Positions 1 to 10,699 of a DNA stretch of 64,000 nt are shown in pieces (positions within the stretch are counted from its first letter, which is position 1; each line of letters begins with the position of its first letter). The notes under the pieces were generated by a model. The model ran no database searches. It was not told the origin of the DNA and saw nothing but the letters and a program-made list of their open reading frames with translations. This stretch comes from Rhea pennata (taxonomy: Eukaryota > Chordata > Aves > Rheiformes > Rheidae), in contig NC_084682.1 of assembly GCF_028389875.1 (NCBI RefSeq), forward strand, positions 1,374,001 to 1,438,000. Direction: 5' to 3'. A program made the position numbers and the translations under genes.

Positions 1-3000
1 TGTATAGGAGCGAGAAAAAAAAACAGGGAAGAAACTTTCTAAAAGACGTTGGAGTCAGTATCTCTGGGTGGTGTCATCTATACATCATTCTGAGATTTAC
101 ACTACAGCACTAATCTAACCAACACATAGCCCAAGCCCCAAAACAATAAGAGGTAGCCAGGTGTGTTTCATTACAATTCTTCTTTTAGCAAAAGAAAATA
201 TTCCTATTTACTGAAAAGAAGGATAGGAAATCTTAGTCTGAAAGAAAAAGTTAAGGTTTTGTCTCAAGCATCTGAAAGATTACTCTGTCCATGCTGGAAG
301 TAATTTTTTATGCATAACTATTCCCTAAATAATTTGGTCTGTCACATGACTTCATTTTGTTAGGTGTTCCTATTTATGAGCTACAACAGGTGATTAATTT
401 GTGTACTACAATAGCTGACTCATATGTGTAAATCTGTCATTAGTATGCAGCTGCAACATTAATAGGGGTTTTCCGTGTGTAAAATGCAGTTACTGGCAAG
501 TGTTTGAACTTGAGTAGCAGATCAAGTTCTGCTCAGGTGGTATCTGTGCAAGCCTGGCTTAGCCACAGGTTTAGCTATATACAGCTGAAGTTCAAGTCAG
601 GCTACTTGATTGATTAGATCAATTCTAAACATGCAACATACATCAGAATTCATATGTGGAGACTAAGGCTTGTCTGGCACGACAGACTGTGGGTTCCTGT
701 TAACGCATGTGAACATGCATGTACAGAAGTCTCAACTCTAGGCTTTGCAGAACTTCTTTATTGGAGCTCTGTTGCTGTAAAGGATCTCCAAGCTGATTCT
801 GCATGAAGATGAACAGGAATAATTCTGCTTTAACATAATTCAGTGGCCACACAAGCAGCCTTAGAAGGACACAGGCAGCATAAAGCCTTGCTCACGTGCT
901 TCTTTTCCTGCTTCCTAATTAGCACATCACAGAATACAACCCAAGAAAAGAAGTATGTACAAACTTTGACAGAAAAGTGAAAAGAGGCCCATTTCATGTG
1001 CTCATCTTGATGACAACCTACTCATCAGAGTTCGTCCTGGAAACTCCAGGTAAGCTAAAATACTGCTGCTAACTTCTTGTGCAAATATTTATATAAAATC
1101 AGTAGCAGGAGATAAGTTAAATTCCATTATGATTTGGAAATTCTGATCGCAAATAGAGATGAGGAAAAGAAGGATTCTACAAACTTGGTAAGAATATATA
1201 GTTCTACCTCCTTCCAAGTCAAGCAGATTCTCTTTGGAAGTATATCTTGTACAAAAAAGTGCACAAACTTAGGAGAAAAAAAGACAAGTCTTACAAAAAA
1301 AAAAAGACAAAAGACAGCCACCTTTGAGAAAAAACACATATGTTGCATATATGCAAAAAGTAAGATGAAATAAGAGAAGATCTCTTACGTAAGACCTGCT
1401 GGAAAAGGAAGTCTTCAGCTGAGCAAGGTTCATAAGCATGTGGCTACAGGTTGCAGTTTGGCCTGAAAAATTCATTACTCTTACTGCTTACAACTTACAA
1501 ACAATTGTCTTCCCTTTGTGTGCACCACATGTTCAACTTCCAGTGTGTAAATCTGGACTACTGCAATTCCTCCTCCTCTCCTCTTTTGCTCTCCCTCATT
1601 TTCAAAGCATTTGTTTCTGCTTAGAGATTGCTTGTTAAGAGATAAGCCTTTTCTAGACAATTTGCCAAATGCATCAGGATCTGTCAATGCAAGTTCAAAC
1701 ATATTAGTTCACAGGTATCATTCAGCCAATCTGAAAGAGTGATTTGTGGATCAAGCTTTATGATCTGGTATCATACTTTCTGGAGGTGCTGAACAGAAGG
1801 TAGTCCTGAGGAAGAGGTCAAAGTGATCTTTGCACATTAGGCCAAGAATGTCTCTAGTCACAGACATATTCTGGCCAAACTACAATGAAAACAGTTTTTC
1901 ATAAAGAACAGGCAGATCTTAGCAATGTGTACTACAGCCTCCCCCACCCCAATGCTCCCACCATAACCAGTTTGGAAGCTGCTTCCTTGACAGAAACATA
2001 GTTCTTATGATGTAAATAACAAGCTAGAAGGAAAATACTTTGGCAATCTAAACACACTTTAGGACTCCGTTCAGCCTGGTCCTTCTTCATGTTTGTTGCA
2101 GTTAAGTTAAAGATGAACAAAGTGCCCTACTTAGTTTTACAAACTGCAGAAATTGCCAGACTATCTATGCTGTCTCCAGCAGAAGAGACTGGGAAACCAA
2201 AAGAACTCTGCAAGCAAAACACAGAGCTATTCTCTTCCTTATCTCCAACAGATTGGCATGAGCTATAATGTTGGAGGTTTCATGTGCCTTGCTACAGATT
2301 GTAAAGTCTCGTCCCGTCATCAGCTTCCCAGCCAGAGGCACAGATCCAGAAAGATACTACTTTCACAAAGAAGTATGGCTAAAAATAATATGCTTATAAC
2401 TGTGAAAAAACATTTTAAAAGCCATGCAATGGATTAGCAAAGAGACAGAGTTAAAAATTGTCAAGAGTTGCTTCTTTCCAAGGATGTACATAGAAATGTT
2501 GGTGCTTACCACATGGAAAGACATTTTCTCTCTCTTAGGTATGGTTTAAGATTACCATTATTTTCCATTTCATTTTGAAGTCTACTTGAGAAGTGAGTAA
2601 ACCTGCTAGGACAGAACTGAAAGCAAGCCACATACTAAAGTGCTGGGTAAAAAAGAAAAACACTCAAGCACTTATTTGGCAGAACATATAAAAATCAAAA
2701 GATACAAGACCTTGTGGTATCAGAAAGCCTGCTCTGTTAATAACCAAACCAACAGAGTCTACTTTGCCCCGCAGGGAAACTCCCTGGCCTTCTAAGAAGC
2801 AGCTTTCCTACACATGAAACAGGGTCAGCTCGTGTAACACATCTACACTCAGCAAGTTATTTGCAAGCATTTCCCACAGCTCTTTATTCCCTCTTCTTCC
2901 TTCTATATTATAGAAGGTTCTCCCTGCAATCATTACATTAGTATGCATGCTTATTTTTACCTGTCAAAGTCCCAGTTTGACATCCTTACTGACTGTGTGC

Positions 3001-6000
3001 TCTAGTTTGAGAAGAGCATATATACATGCCTAAGAGGAATGAGGAAGGGCTTAAAGCACTTCAATATATTAGAAAAAACATAAGACACTGAAATACCTTT
3101 GCTTAGGTTTATGCTCTTGACTTTGAAACACACACACACTATGAATCATATGGTATACATGACAGCTTAGTTGTGAACAGACTCAGAATGAAGAAATGGG
3201 CAGAAGGACCAAACTATCATGTTTAACACAAAAAAAAATACAGAAATTAAGATTAATTTACACTAGTGTTTTAAAGTATTGATTCCACGCACATTAAAAG
3301 TGCTTTCAGAACTTTACTTCAGGGGTTTGCTAACCTTGGGACTAGAAGTGGCAAACAGCACACAGTGCTGTCTGATCTGCGCTGCTATAAAGTTTAGGCA
3401 GCCACATACATCAGACAGTATCCACCCTCACACACAGGTGGTCAGAATGCCTGTGGTTCACCGAGATACAAGTCTCCCTTCAAGCAGGTATCCCTCCACC
3501 TGTAAGTTCACACTTTGATACCAAAACCAGGCATCACAAAACTTTTGGAAATATATGAACTATAGTGAAAGCGTACTATAGACACTCCCTTTTTTTGTTC
3601 CTTCAGGAAAAAGAAAAAGTGGTATCAATAAACACTGATTTTTGACATGATATATTGGACTGTCTTAAAAACACACACGTGCATCCTCATATTTGGCTTC
3701 AGGAGCTGCTACTTCAGTTTCCAAAGTCAAGTCCCCTCCCTTCCCAAACCAGTACTTCCTGCCTCCAGTTTGCTCCTTCTATCTCATTTTTTATCATATC
3801 CTTGTGGCTTTGCTACACAGTTTACCAGTTACAATGATATAGCTAAGTTTTTTAAAAAAACTTTTTTCCATGAAAAATTTCCACATAAGAATACAAAACA
3901 TGAACAGATTCAAATTCAAAGTACAGATGGGGCTTGTAGGCACAGCAGCCATACCACTAATCATGATCCACAAAGGCATTCAGTGACTTGTCAAGGCCAC
4001 CCAGAGAATGGCAGCAGACACCAGAAATCTTTACACTTCGAAGTCCTGGTCTTTGGTTAGAATTACTGACTAGTGAGACTTACCTACGGTATGCACAGTA
4101 ACTGTGCACTGCAGTCAGATCATCAGTAGCACTCGACCTGTGCAATATTGAAGCATCTGTCTGTACTGAGTTGATCTGATATGCAAGTGTCTATGACCAT
4201 ACATGCATGCATTTCTGTCACATTAACCAGTGCACAGTAATTACACTGCATAACACCACAAGCAGACCACCCGCTATTTGAGATGGCAATGCAGCCCACC
4301 ATCCTCTGAGTGTCTCTCTGGCACACCATGGGAAATTACAGCTTACAGAAGAGAACACAGACCCTCTTCTCCTACAGTTTGATTCTCTGCTCTGTGGCTG
4401 TAGACAAACCCGCTTCAGACTGGTACAGATAGTTGTTAAGCTCAACACTTAGGCTATTCTTGATAGCACATACTTTGGTACAAGCGACCGATCAGAGTGA
4501 ATGGCAGAGAATCCATCCAGTCCTTCCCTGTGGCTGTAGTTTCGTATGTTGGCAAAGATTTAGTACTTGGTTGAACTCCCAGAGAAATCATATAATAGTG
4601 CATCAGAGAGAAATGTTTGCCACTAAGGGATACATTTGATAACAGTCAATACATATATACATTTATACCAGTAGATGTGGCACCCATTTGTTTATGCAGT
4701 TAAATGTTGAAGGCAATATGGGCACAGGTGCTAGACAAGTATCACTAGAAACAGTTTTTGTTGCCTTAAGAAGAATCTGAAGACCATAGCAGACCTTCGT
4801 TCCTTGTAAATAAAGGTTAACTTTTAGAATGGGTCACAAGCAAACTACTATTGATGATTTTCCAAAATGATGCTGATCGTTATTGTTCAAGTATTGAAAA
4901 AGCAATCACTAGAGTTGCAAAAAGTCTGCACAAATGTTGTTTTAAAAGAATAGCAGTGTTTTCTTACTTTTGAAGGCTATTTGGAGGTGGTAGCACGAAA
5001 GAGTACTACAAGTTAAAAAAAATGCAGGAGAATGGAGAAGGAAAAATGGCACAGTCTCTTAGAAACCTATCAAGAGTTACTACCTATTGTTTCACAGCTC
5101 TTTTCCCCAAACTTCATTTCTTACACAGTGGATTTTACGGCACATCGTTACAGTTATTCTGTTGCAAAAATCTTTCTTCTTAACAGCTTGATGGTCTAGG
5201 TCTACAGCTCCTACTATCAGACTGAAGAAAAGGACTATTAACCTTTATATGAAACTTCTGATCAAGGATGAGTGTGAGGTACCTTAGAGCAATATCACCT
5301 GCACGCAAGATAAAGGAAAATGTTATTTCAGTTTCTAAAGGTCAAAAGAACCAAACAAAAACAGATCTAAATTCCTTCTCTCGATACTTATGCAGACTTG
5401 TGTGTGACTGTATGGATTCTGCCCTTGTTTGCAAGCATCATGCTCTGCGCATCAGGAGTTTCCTACAACCTCTCTAAGCAATGGAGCATCTCTCCAGCCT
5501 GAGCTGCGGTGCTGCTGCCAGCCGCACAGACGGAGCGAAAAGGAGGATCAAATTAGATCAGTGAAATTGAGCCAGGAATAGAAAGGCAGGCCTGGAAGCA
5601 CAGGGCAGGAGCCATCAGGAGCAACGAGCTGGATCAGAGGGAAAAGGTGAGTCTCCCCAGTTGTCCAGGGACGCCTGGCGCAGTGTCCCGGCTCCCGCAG
5701 CGGGCAGAACGGGCGGCGCAGCGCCCGGCCCGCAGCCGCCGGGGCACGGGCCCGCGGGCCGCACGCGGCCCTGCCTCAACGCCGGCTCCCGCGACGGCCC
5801 CGCCGCGGCACGGCGGCCCCGGGCTCGCCCCGCGGGGCTGCCCCGCGGCTCCCCGCGCACCTGCCCCTTCTCGGCCGCGCCTCCACCCTCCCCCTCGGCC
5901 CCCGCCGGCGCCTGCCCGCGTGTGGGGGGACGCGATGCCCCGGGAGCGCCGGGCCCGCGGCGCGGCGGCAGCCGGCCGCGCCCCACAGGGCGGCTGGGGG

Positions 6001-6083
6001 CAGCGGCGCGGCCCGCCGCCCCGGGGAGCCGGGAGGCCCCAGCTGCGAGGCCCGGGGCTCCGCGCCGCGGCTGCCGCCCCTAC
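1..6083 (-). other. KSR1: KSR1 intron 1 (5' part, continues beyond the window)
   Basis: This block follows the splice donor of KSR1 coding exon 1 (GTAGGG read on the minus strand from 6083). I looked for the next KSR1 exon, which should continue the N-terminal coiled-coil/SAM region, and found no matching reading frame, so the intron runs off the left edge. Long first introns are usual for KSR1. The part below about 5.6 kb is AT-rich with no recognisable gene. It holds a short CA run near 3130 and an ancient SINE-like relic near 3.98-4.06 kb. Confidence 0.75.
3978..4062 (-). repeat. MIR/amniote-SINE-like relic
   Basis: The plus strand reads as a diverged reverse-complement MIR-type core: CAGTGACTTGTCAAGG, then CCCAGAGAATGGCAGCAGA, then GTCCTGGTCTTTGG. 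This resembles the familiar block of 'aagtgacttgcccaaggtcacacagc..agtggcagagc..' followed by '..aggtctcctgac'. The call is by eye, and a repeat-library search is needed to name the family. Confidence 0.4.
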
Positions 6084-6320
6084 CTCCAGGGTGCGGATCT
6101 CCTGCTGAGTGAGGTCGTTGGAGGCGGCGCACTTGGTGCGCAGCCCGCGCAGGTTGGACAGCGAGATGTCGATGAGGTCCTGGAGCAGCCCGCACTGCTG
6201 CAGCGTGCTCCGCGCCGCCGGCGCCGGCCCCGCCGCGCCCGCCCGGGCCGCCGCCTCGCCGCCGCTCCGCTCCTTCCTCTCCAGCATGCCGGCGGCTCGC
6301 AGGGCAGCCGCTCTATCCAT
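6084..6320 (-). CDS. KSR1: KSR1 coding exon 1 (kinase suppressor of Ras 1, N-terminus, partial)
   Basis: KSR1 is a pseudokinase scaffold that brings RAF, MEK and ERK together at the plasma membrane downstream of Ras. This exon encodes the first 79 residues. They start [11 protein letters not shown], pass through an Ala/Gly-rich linker, and end in the highly conserved helix containing [15 protein letters not shown] and the segment [18 protein letters not shown]. This is the beginning of the CC-SAM (CA1) region used for BRAF and membrane binding, and it matches mammalian KSR1 closely as known. The exon ends in phase 0 at CTGGAG|GTAGGG. The chosen ATG has G at -3 and G at +4, a strong context, and matches the known mammalian start MDRAA. 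An out-of-frame upstream ATG lies 10 nt before it. The remaining exons (rest of CA1, C1 domain, pseudokinase domain) lie outside the window to the left. Confidence 0.95.
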
Positions 6321-6330
6321 TCCTCGGCAT
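6313..6330 (-). promoter_or_regulatory. KSR1: Five-codon uORF overlapping the KSR1 start codon
   Basis: On the minus strand an ATG at 6330-6328 opens a frame of five codons (MPRNG) that ends in TAG at 6315-6313. The stop overlaps codons 2-3 of KSR1. The upstream ATG has C at -3 and C at +4, a weak context, so leaky scanning to the strong main start 10 nt further on is expected. It matters only if transcription begins upstream of 6330. Confidence 0.6.
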
Positions 6331-6489
6331 CAGGGAGGCCGGGGAGGAGAGGCGGCGGCGGCGGCGGGGGGGGGAGGAGGGGAGGCAGGCGGGCGGCGAC
6401 TCGCTCCGCTCCGCCTCCCCGACCGGTTACCGCGCATTAACATGCACGACGGCGGGCGCCGCGGCCGCCCCGCGCAGGCGGCGGGCGCT

Positions 6490-6503
6490 CCGCGAGGGGG
6501 CGC
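6490..6503 (+). promoter_or_regulatory. CTCF-like motif upstream of KSR1
   Basis: CCGCGAGGGGGCGC matches 12 of 14 positions of the usual CTCF core (CCASYAGRKGGCRS). It lies between the KSR1 start codon and the 34-bp minisatellite. In such GC-rich DNA chance matches are common. Confidence 0.25.
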
Positions 6504-6536
6504 GGGCGGGCGGGCGCTCGCCTCCCGCCTCGGCCC

Positions 6537-7114
6537 CTCCGAGCGCCCCACAGCCCCGTCAGCGCCGCCCCTCCGAGCGCCCCACAGCGCTGTCAGCGCC
6601 GCCCCTCCGAGCGCCCCACAGTCCTGCCACTGCCGCCCCTCCGAGCGCCCCGCAGCCCCGTCAGCGCCGCCCCTCCGAGCGCCCCACAGTCCTGCCACTG
6701 CCGCCCCTCCGAGCGCCCCACAGCCCCGTCAGCGCCGCCCCTCCGAGCGCCCCACAGCCGTGCCACTGCCGCCCCTCCGAGCGCCCCACAGTCCTGCCAC
6801 TGCCGCCCCTCCGAGCGCCCCACAGCGCTGTCAGCGCCGCCCCTCCGAGCGCCCCGCAGCCCCGTCAGCGCCGCCCCTCCGAGCGCCCCACAGTCCTGCC
6901 ACTGCCGCCCCTCCGAGCGCCCCACAGCCCCGTCAGCGCCGCCCCTCCGAGCGCCCCACAGCCGTGCCACTGCCGCCCCTCCGAGCGCCCCACAGTCCTG
7001 CCACTGCCGCCCCTCCGAGCGCCCCACAGCGCTGTCAGCGCCGCCCCTCCGAGCGCCCCACAGCCCTGCCACTGCCGCCCCTCCGAGCGCCCCACAGCGC
7101 TGTCAGCACCCCCC
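6537..7114. repeat. 34-bp GC-rich minisatellite, 17 copies
   Basis: The anchor CTCCGAGCGCCCC recurs at exactly 34-bp spacing from 6537 to 7081, giving 17 full units with no indels. Units fall into variant types that differ in the stretch after CACAG: CCCCGTCAGCG, CGCTGTCAGCG, TCCTGCCACTG and CCGTGCCACTG. Units 4-9 (6639-6842) and 10-15 (6843-7046) are base-for-base identical, so a 204-bp block was duplicated as a whole. Each unit carries one GC box (GGGGCGGC on the KSR1 sense strand), giving 17 potential Sp1/KLF sites just upstream of the KSR1 start. Confidence 0.97.
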
Positions 7115-7239
7115 GGGCGCGCGCCGCGGCACACCGCCCCCCACCCCGCGGGCACGTCGGCACTCGCAGCCCGCCCGGCCCCGCCCCTGCGGCCGCGCGC
7201 GGCGCCCGACCCTGAGGGGAAGCGCCGGGGCGGCGCCGC

Positions 7240-7574
7240 CCGGCGCGAGGCGAGGCGCGAGGGGAGGTGCGAGGGGAGGTGCGCGGCCCGAGGGGAGGCG
7301 CACGGGGAGGTGCGAGGCGCGAGGGGAGGCGCGAGGCGAGGCGCGAGGGGAGGCGCGAGGCGCGAGGCGAGGCGCGAAGCGCGAGGCGAGGCGCGAGGCG
7401 AGGCGCGAGGCGAGGCGCGAGGCGCGAGGCGAGGCGCGAGGCGCGAGGCGAGGCGCGAGGCGAGGCGCGAGGCGAGGCGCGAGGCGCGAGGGGAGGTGCG
7501 CGGCCCGAGGGGAGGTGCGAGGGGAGGTGCGAGGGGCGAGGGGAGGCGCGAGGCGAGGCGCGAGGCGAGGCGTG
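7240..7574. repeat. GC-rich imperfect tandem array (GAGGCGC / GAGGGGAGGTGC type)
   Basis: The plus strand consists almost entirely of short, irregularly alternating words GAGGCGC, GAGGCGAGGCGC and GAGGGGAGGTGC. A 28-bp block containing GGTGCGCGGCCCGAGG occurs at 7271-7298 and again at 7488-7515, which suggests a larger internal duplication or unequal exchange. The strand is strongly G/A-biased. The array lies about 0.9-1.25 kb upstream of the KSR1 start and sits inside the CpG island. Confidence 0.9.
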
Positions 7575-10500
7575 CAGCGCGTGGCGCCGAGGTGAGCGCG
7601 GCGCAGTGTCCACGCGGGGGAGCGGGGAGGCCGCCAGGGAGCGAACCCGCGTTAAAAGCAGCGTGGAAGGGGCAGGGCGCGTTGCCCCACCGTCTCGGGG
7701 TGCCTGTCCCACGGGGACAGCCAGCCGCGGTGAAGCCGGAGCTGCTGGGGCCAGGTCTGTGGTGCGGCATGAAAACAAGAGTCATGATTTAACCAACTCT
7801 AGTACTATCTGTGGAATTACACTGGAACAACCCAAGAATTAGCCTTATCTGAGTCGCTTACTAGAGTCCATGAAGTGTTTTTCTAAAATAGCCTTCCCCA
7901 AATGTCCTATAAATGATGTTGCGTGTTTTATTTGACATAAGCATTTACTCAGTAAAGAATAGGCGCAGGTCTAGAATGTGAAGTGGGCATTATTATAAAC
8001 ATCTTTTAGTGAATGTAAACACTTCAGCACGGTAGATTCATTTGAATCAGGCTGAGGAGGGAAGTTTATTAGCGTATCTGGGGCCTCGGTGGTTTCTGCT
8101 TTCACAGCGGAAACACCAGAAGGATGATGAGACAGGTAACTACGTTATAGCCGCGTGTGATTTCATATCCTGATGGAGTCACACTGAACTGCAGTTTATT
8201 AACGCAGTGTGTGAGGTGTCAGTGCACACAGAATACGTTTCCAAACTGTTTCCAGATGTGCTTGTTTGCAGCGAGGGGTTCAGAAAGACAATTCGGTTGC
8301 GTGCTGCTGGCAACAGAACAGAGACTGCTTAATGAGGACTACATTGACATCGGGTTTTAAAAGCTGGAATGACATCTGAGCCACATGTGGCAATATAGGA
8401 GCGAGTTTTATGCAAAAAAGAGGGGATGAATATGAGCATGGGATATGAGGCATATATACAGTGTAAGTAGTCTCCACTGGAGCAGGGTAAATTATTTGAT
8501 GCTGAGCTGCTTTCTCATGGTTAGATGGATACTGGTATTCATGCTAGTTTGGTGGCATTTTCATCAAGTAGAGTGGCATATACTGTTTTGTAATTTCCTT
8601 AAGCATGTGGATCAACTAAAGTATTTGATTTCATTGTTATTATTCACATACCGTAAATATCATACATGTCGTAAGGGCTTTATTGGATTAGGGTTTAATT
8701 AGTTTGTCATCTGATGAGTTCTTTGGTTTTGGGACAGTCACTTATTTGTTTTGCTTATTATTACCTCCGTTTTCCCAGCTTCATAAAAAGATCTTTATCT
8801 GCCCTCCTCCTAGGAGAACTGGAAATCCAGCAAGTGAACTTTTAATTTCTGAAAGTCTTGCACACTAAAATCCTCAAATGCAGGTGACTGTGGAACTGGC
8901 AAACATTATTACAGGGATATTATTCTCATAGATATCCTCTGTATATCCACCTGGAAACATTCATTTGCTAACAGAGGACAAACCAGGTTTGTTGCATAAG
9001 AAAGCAAACTGGGAAAAGAGTGGACTGTGCATCACAAGACATTTGGCATTCTCAGCAAGGGTTTGTGCATCACATGGGGAGTGTCGGCCTAATTAACTGC
9101 CTAGCATAAGCGGGCAGCATTCCAGCCTCCGGCATCCGAGACTGCCCTCCAGGCCAAAATGGAAAAATGTGCTGACTAAACATTCTGCAGTCTCCCTGCA
9201 TTCATGTCCCTACTCAGCATTGCTTGCGTGTTCGTGAGGCTGTCGCATTCGCAGGAGAAACAGAGAATAGTCTGAATGCTCCTCTGTGGAAGCAGATAAC
9301 ACACAAGTGAGCTATTCTCTTACTGGCTGGCTGTTTTGACTCCAGTAGCGAGGGTGAAAGGGAGAAGCACAGAGCTACACGCGCTGAACCACAGGGAAAC
9401 CATTGTTTCGTGCTGAGGTGGACCCCAGAGTTGTTAGCACGGGACTGCAACCTTGGGTGTCCCACAGAGTTGCAGCCTGCGTCATACAGGGTGAGCGCTG
9501 AACAGACATGATATTGAGATGCCAGGAGCAGCCATTTGTGAAGATGGGGGGGAAGAGGGAGCGTAATTTTTCTGATTTCATGGATGTAGCCTGCAGGATT
9601 CCACCGTGAGCATATCCCTTATTCCAGCCCCACCAAAGCAGTCGTAACAGAGCATCTCCATATACTATTCATATGATGGGACACAAATTCCATGAATATT
9701 TTAGGGCTTTCATTTAATTTCTTACACATACTGTGTTTTATGTGAGGCCTGTTTTGAGAATGTGTATTGGAAAACGCAGCTCGGGGACAGGGTAGATGAT
9801 TCCAACTCCATTTGCTTGGTACCTACTGAGCAGTATTTCCCCACAACTTGTACCTTACACAGACAATATAAAGTTCTACCATGTTGACTGTGTTGTGATT
9901 TGCCATAGTCTTTGCACTGAAAATAAAAATACAGAAAAAATGGGAGAGAAAACATGTCTGTTGACAACTCAGTTTGGGTTCCTGTTTTACCACAGACTTC
10001 ATATGTAATCTTGGATAATTTTTCTGGAATCTCAGTTGTCTATAAAAAAGGCAATAAAAACACTGCTTTCTCAGAGGTCTTGAAGAGGGAAATACAGTGG
10101 TTAGTCAATGCTAGAATAGCCATATGAGCACTCTGAATGACCTGTATTTTGCCCAGAGATTTAGGAAAGTAACATTTTTATGTCATGTATCATACATTTG
10201 TTGATATATTCTTGTTAGGACTTTGCTTGAATGTACTGCGTGTGTGGTAGACCTAAGAACTGCATTATATAGAGGAAAGCAATCTTTTTTTCCTTTCTGG
10301 GTCAGGGGAGCCACAAGTACATGGTGTACATCATTCATGTGGGAAGAATACTGTGGCCTTTTTTGCATATAGAAGAAAATAATAGTTTTGAAAACAACGG
10401 TGGAATGTTGAATGCCTAAACCAGGTCAGAGAGAACTGCTAAATACTTGGTTCAGCCACTGATCTAAGAACTGAAAAGATTTTTCCACCACCACCCCCAG

Positions 10501-10670
10501 CCTCTTGTCCACACAGACTTAAGTTCTCTGGGACAAGGATTTTCCTTTGCTAACTACCATAATAAAGCCTTAATCTCACTAATCGCCTCTAGCAAGTCCT
10601 GCCCTATAGACCATATCTAGAGTCTTCAGCTCAGTAACATAAGCACACTGGAGAAAAGCAGAGACTTTCA

Positions 10671-10699
10671 TTTTTCTTTTTTCTTTTTTCTTTTTTTTC
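10671..10699. repeat. Pyrimidine simple repeat (T5-8 C)n
   Basis: Runs of five to eight T are separated by single C residues, forming a short polypyrimidine tract. Confidence 0.85.

Larger units (their letters stand above)
5640..7760. promoter_or_regulatory. KSR1: KSR1 CpG island / promoter region
   Basis: Base composition switches abruptly from about 40% GC to extremely GC- and CpG-rich at about 5.64 kb and returns to AT-rich at about 7.76 kb. The island covers KSR1 coding exon 1, the start of intron 1, the 5' UTR and two upstream GC-rich tandem arrays. No TATA box is evident, as expected for a CpG-island promoter. The transcription start is not visible from sequence. It should lie on the minus strand above 6330. 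Confidence 0.8.

Noticed and set aside
1-6083. Search for KSR1 exon 2 in the intron
   Set aside because: No minus-strand frame between an acceptor and a donor resembles the expected continuation of the KSR1 N-terminal domain.
5661-6440. Plus-strand 259-codon frame opposite KSR1 exon 1
   Set aside because: It is the antisense shadow of a confidently identified exon within a CpG island.
6537-7114. Regular repeat spacing considered as a CRISPR-like array
   Set aside because: The 34-bp units are contiguous without unique spacers and the DNA is vertebrate. It is a minisatellite.
6109-7215. 368-codon plus-strand open frame across the KSR1 5' region and the 34-bp array
   Set aside because: It is antisense to KSR1 exon 1 and then reads through the minisatellite. 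GC-rich DNA has few stop codons, and the repeated PLRAPHS-type peptide is simply the 34-bp unit read in three phases.
6593-7785. Long minus-strand frames (159, 247 and 306 codons) in the GC-rich arrays
   Set aside because: These are repetitive GRSEGRQW- and PRASPRAS-type translations of tandem DNA with no domain. They are by-products of base composition.
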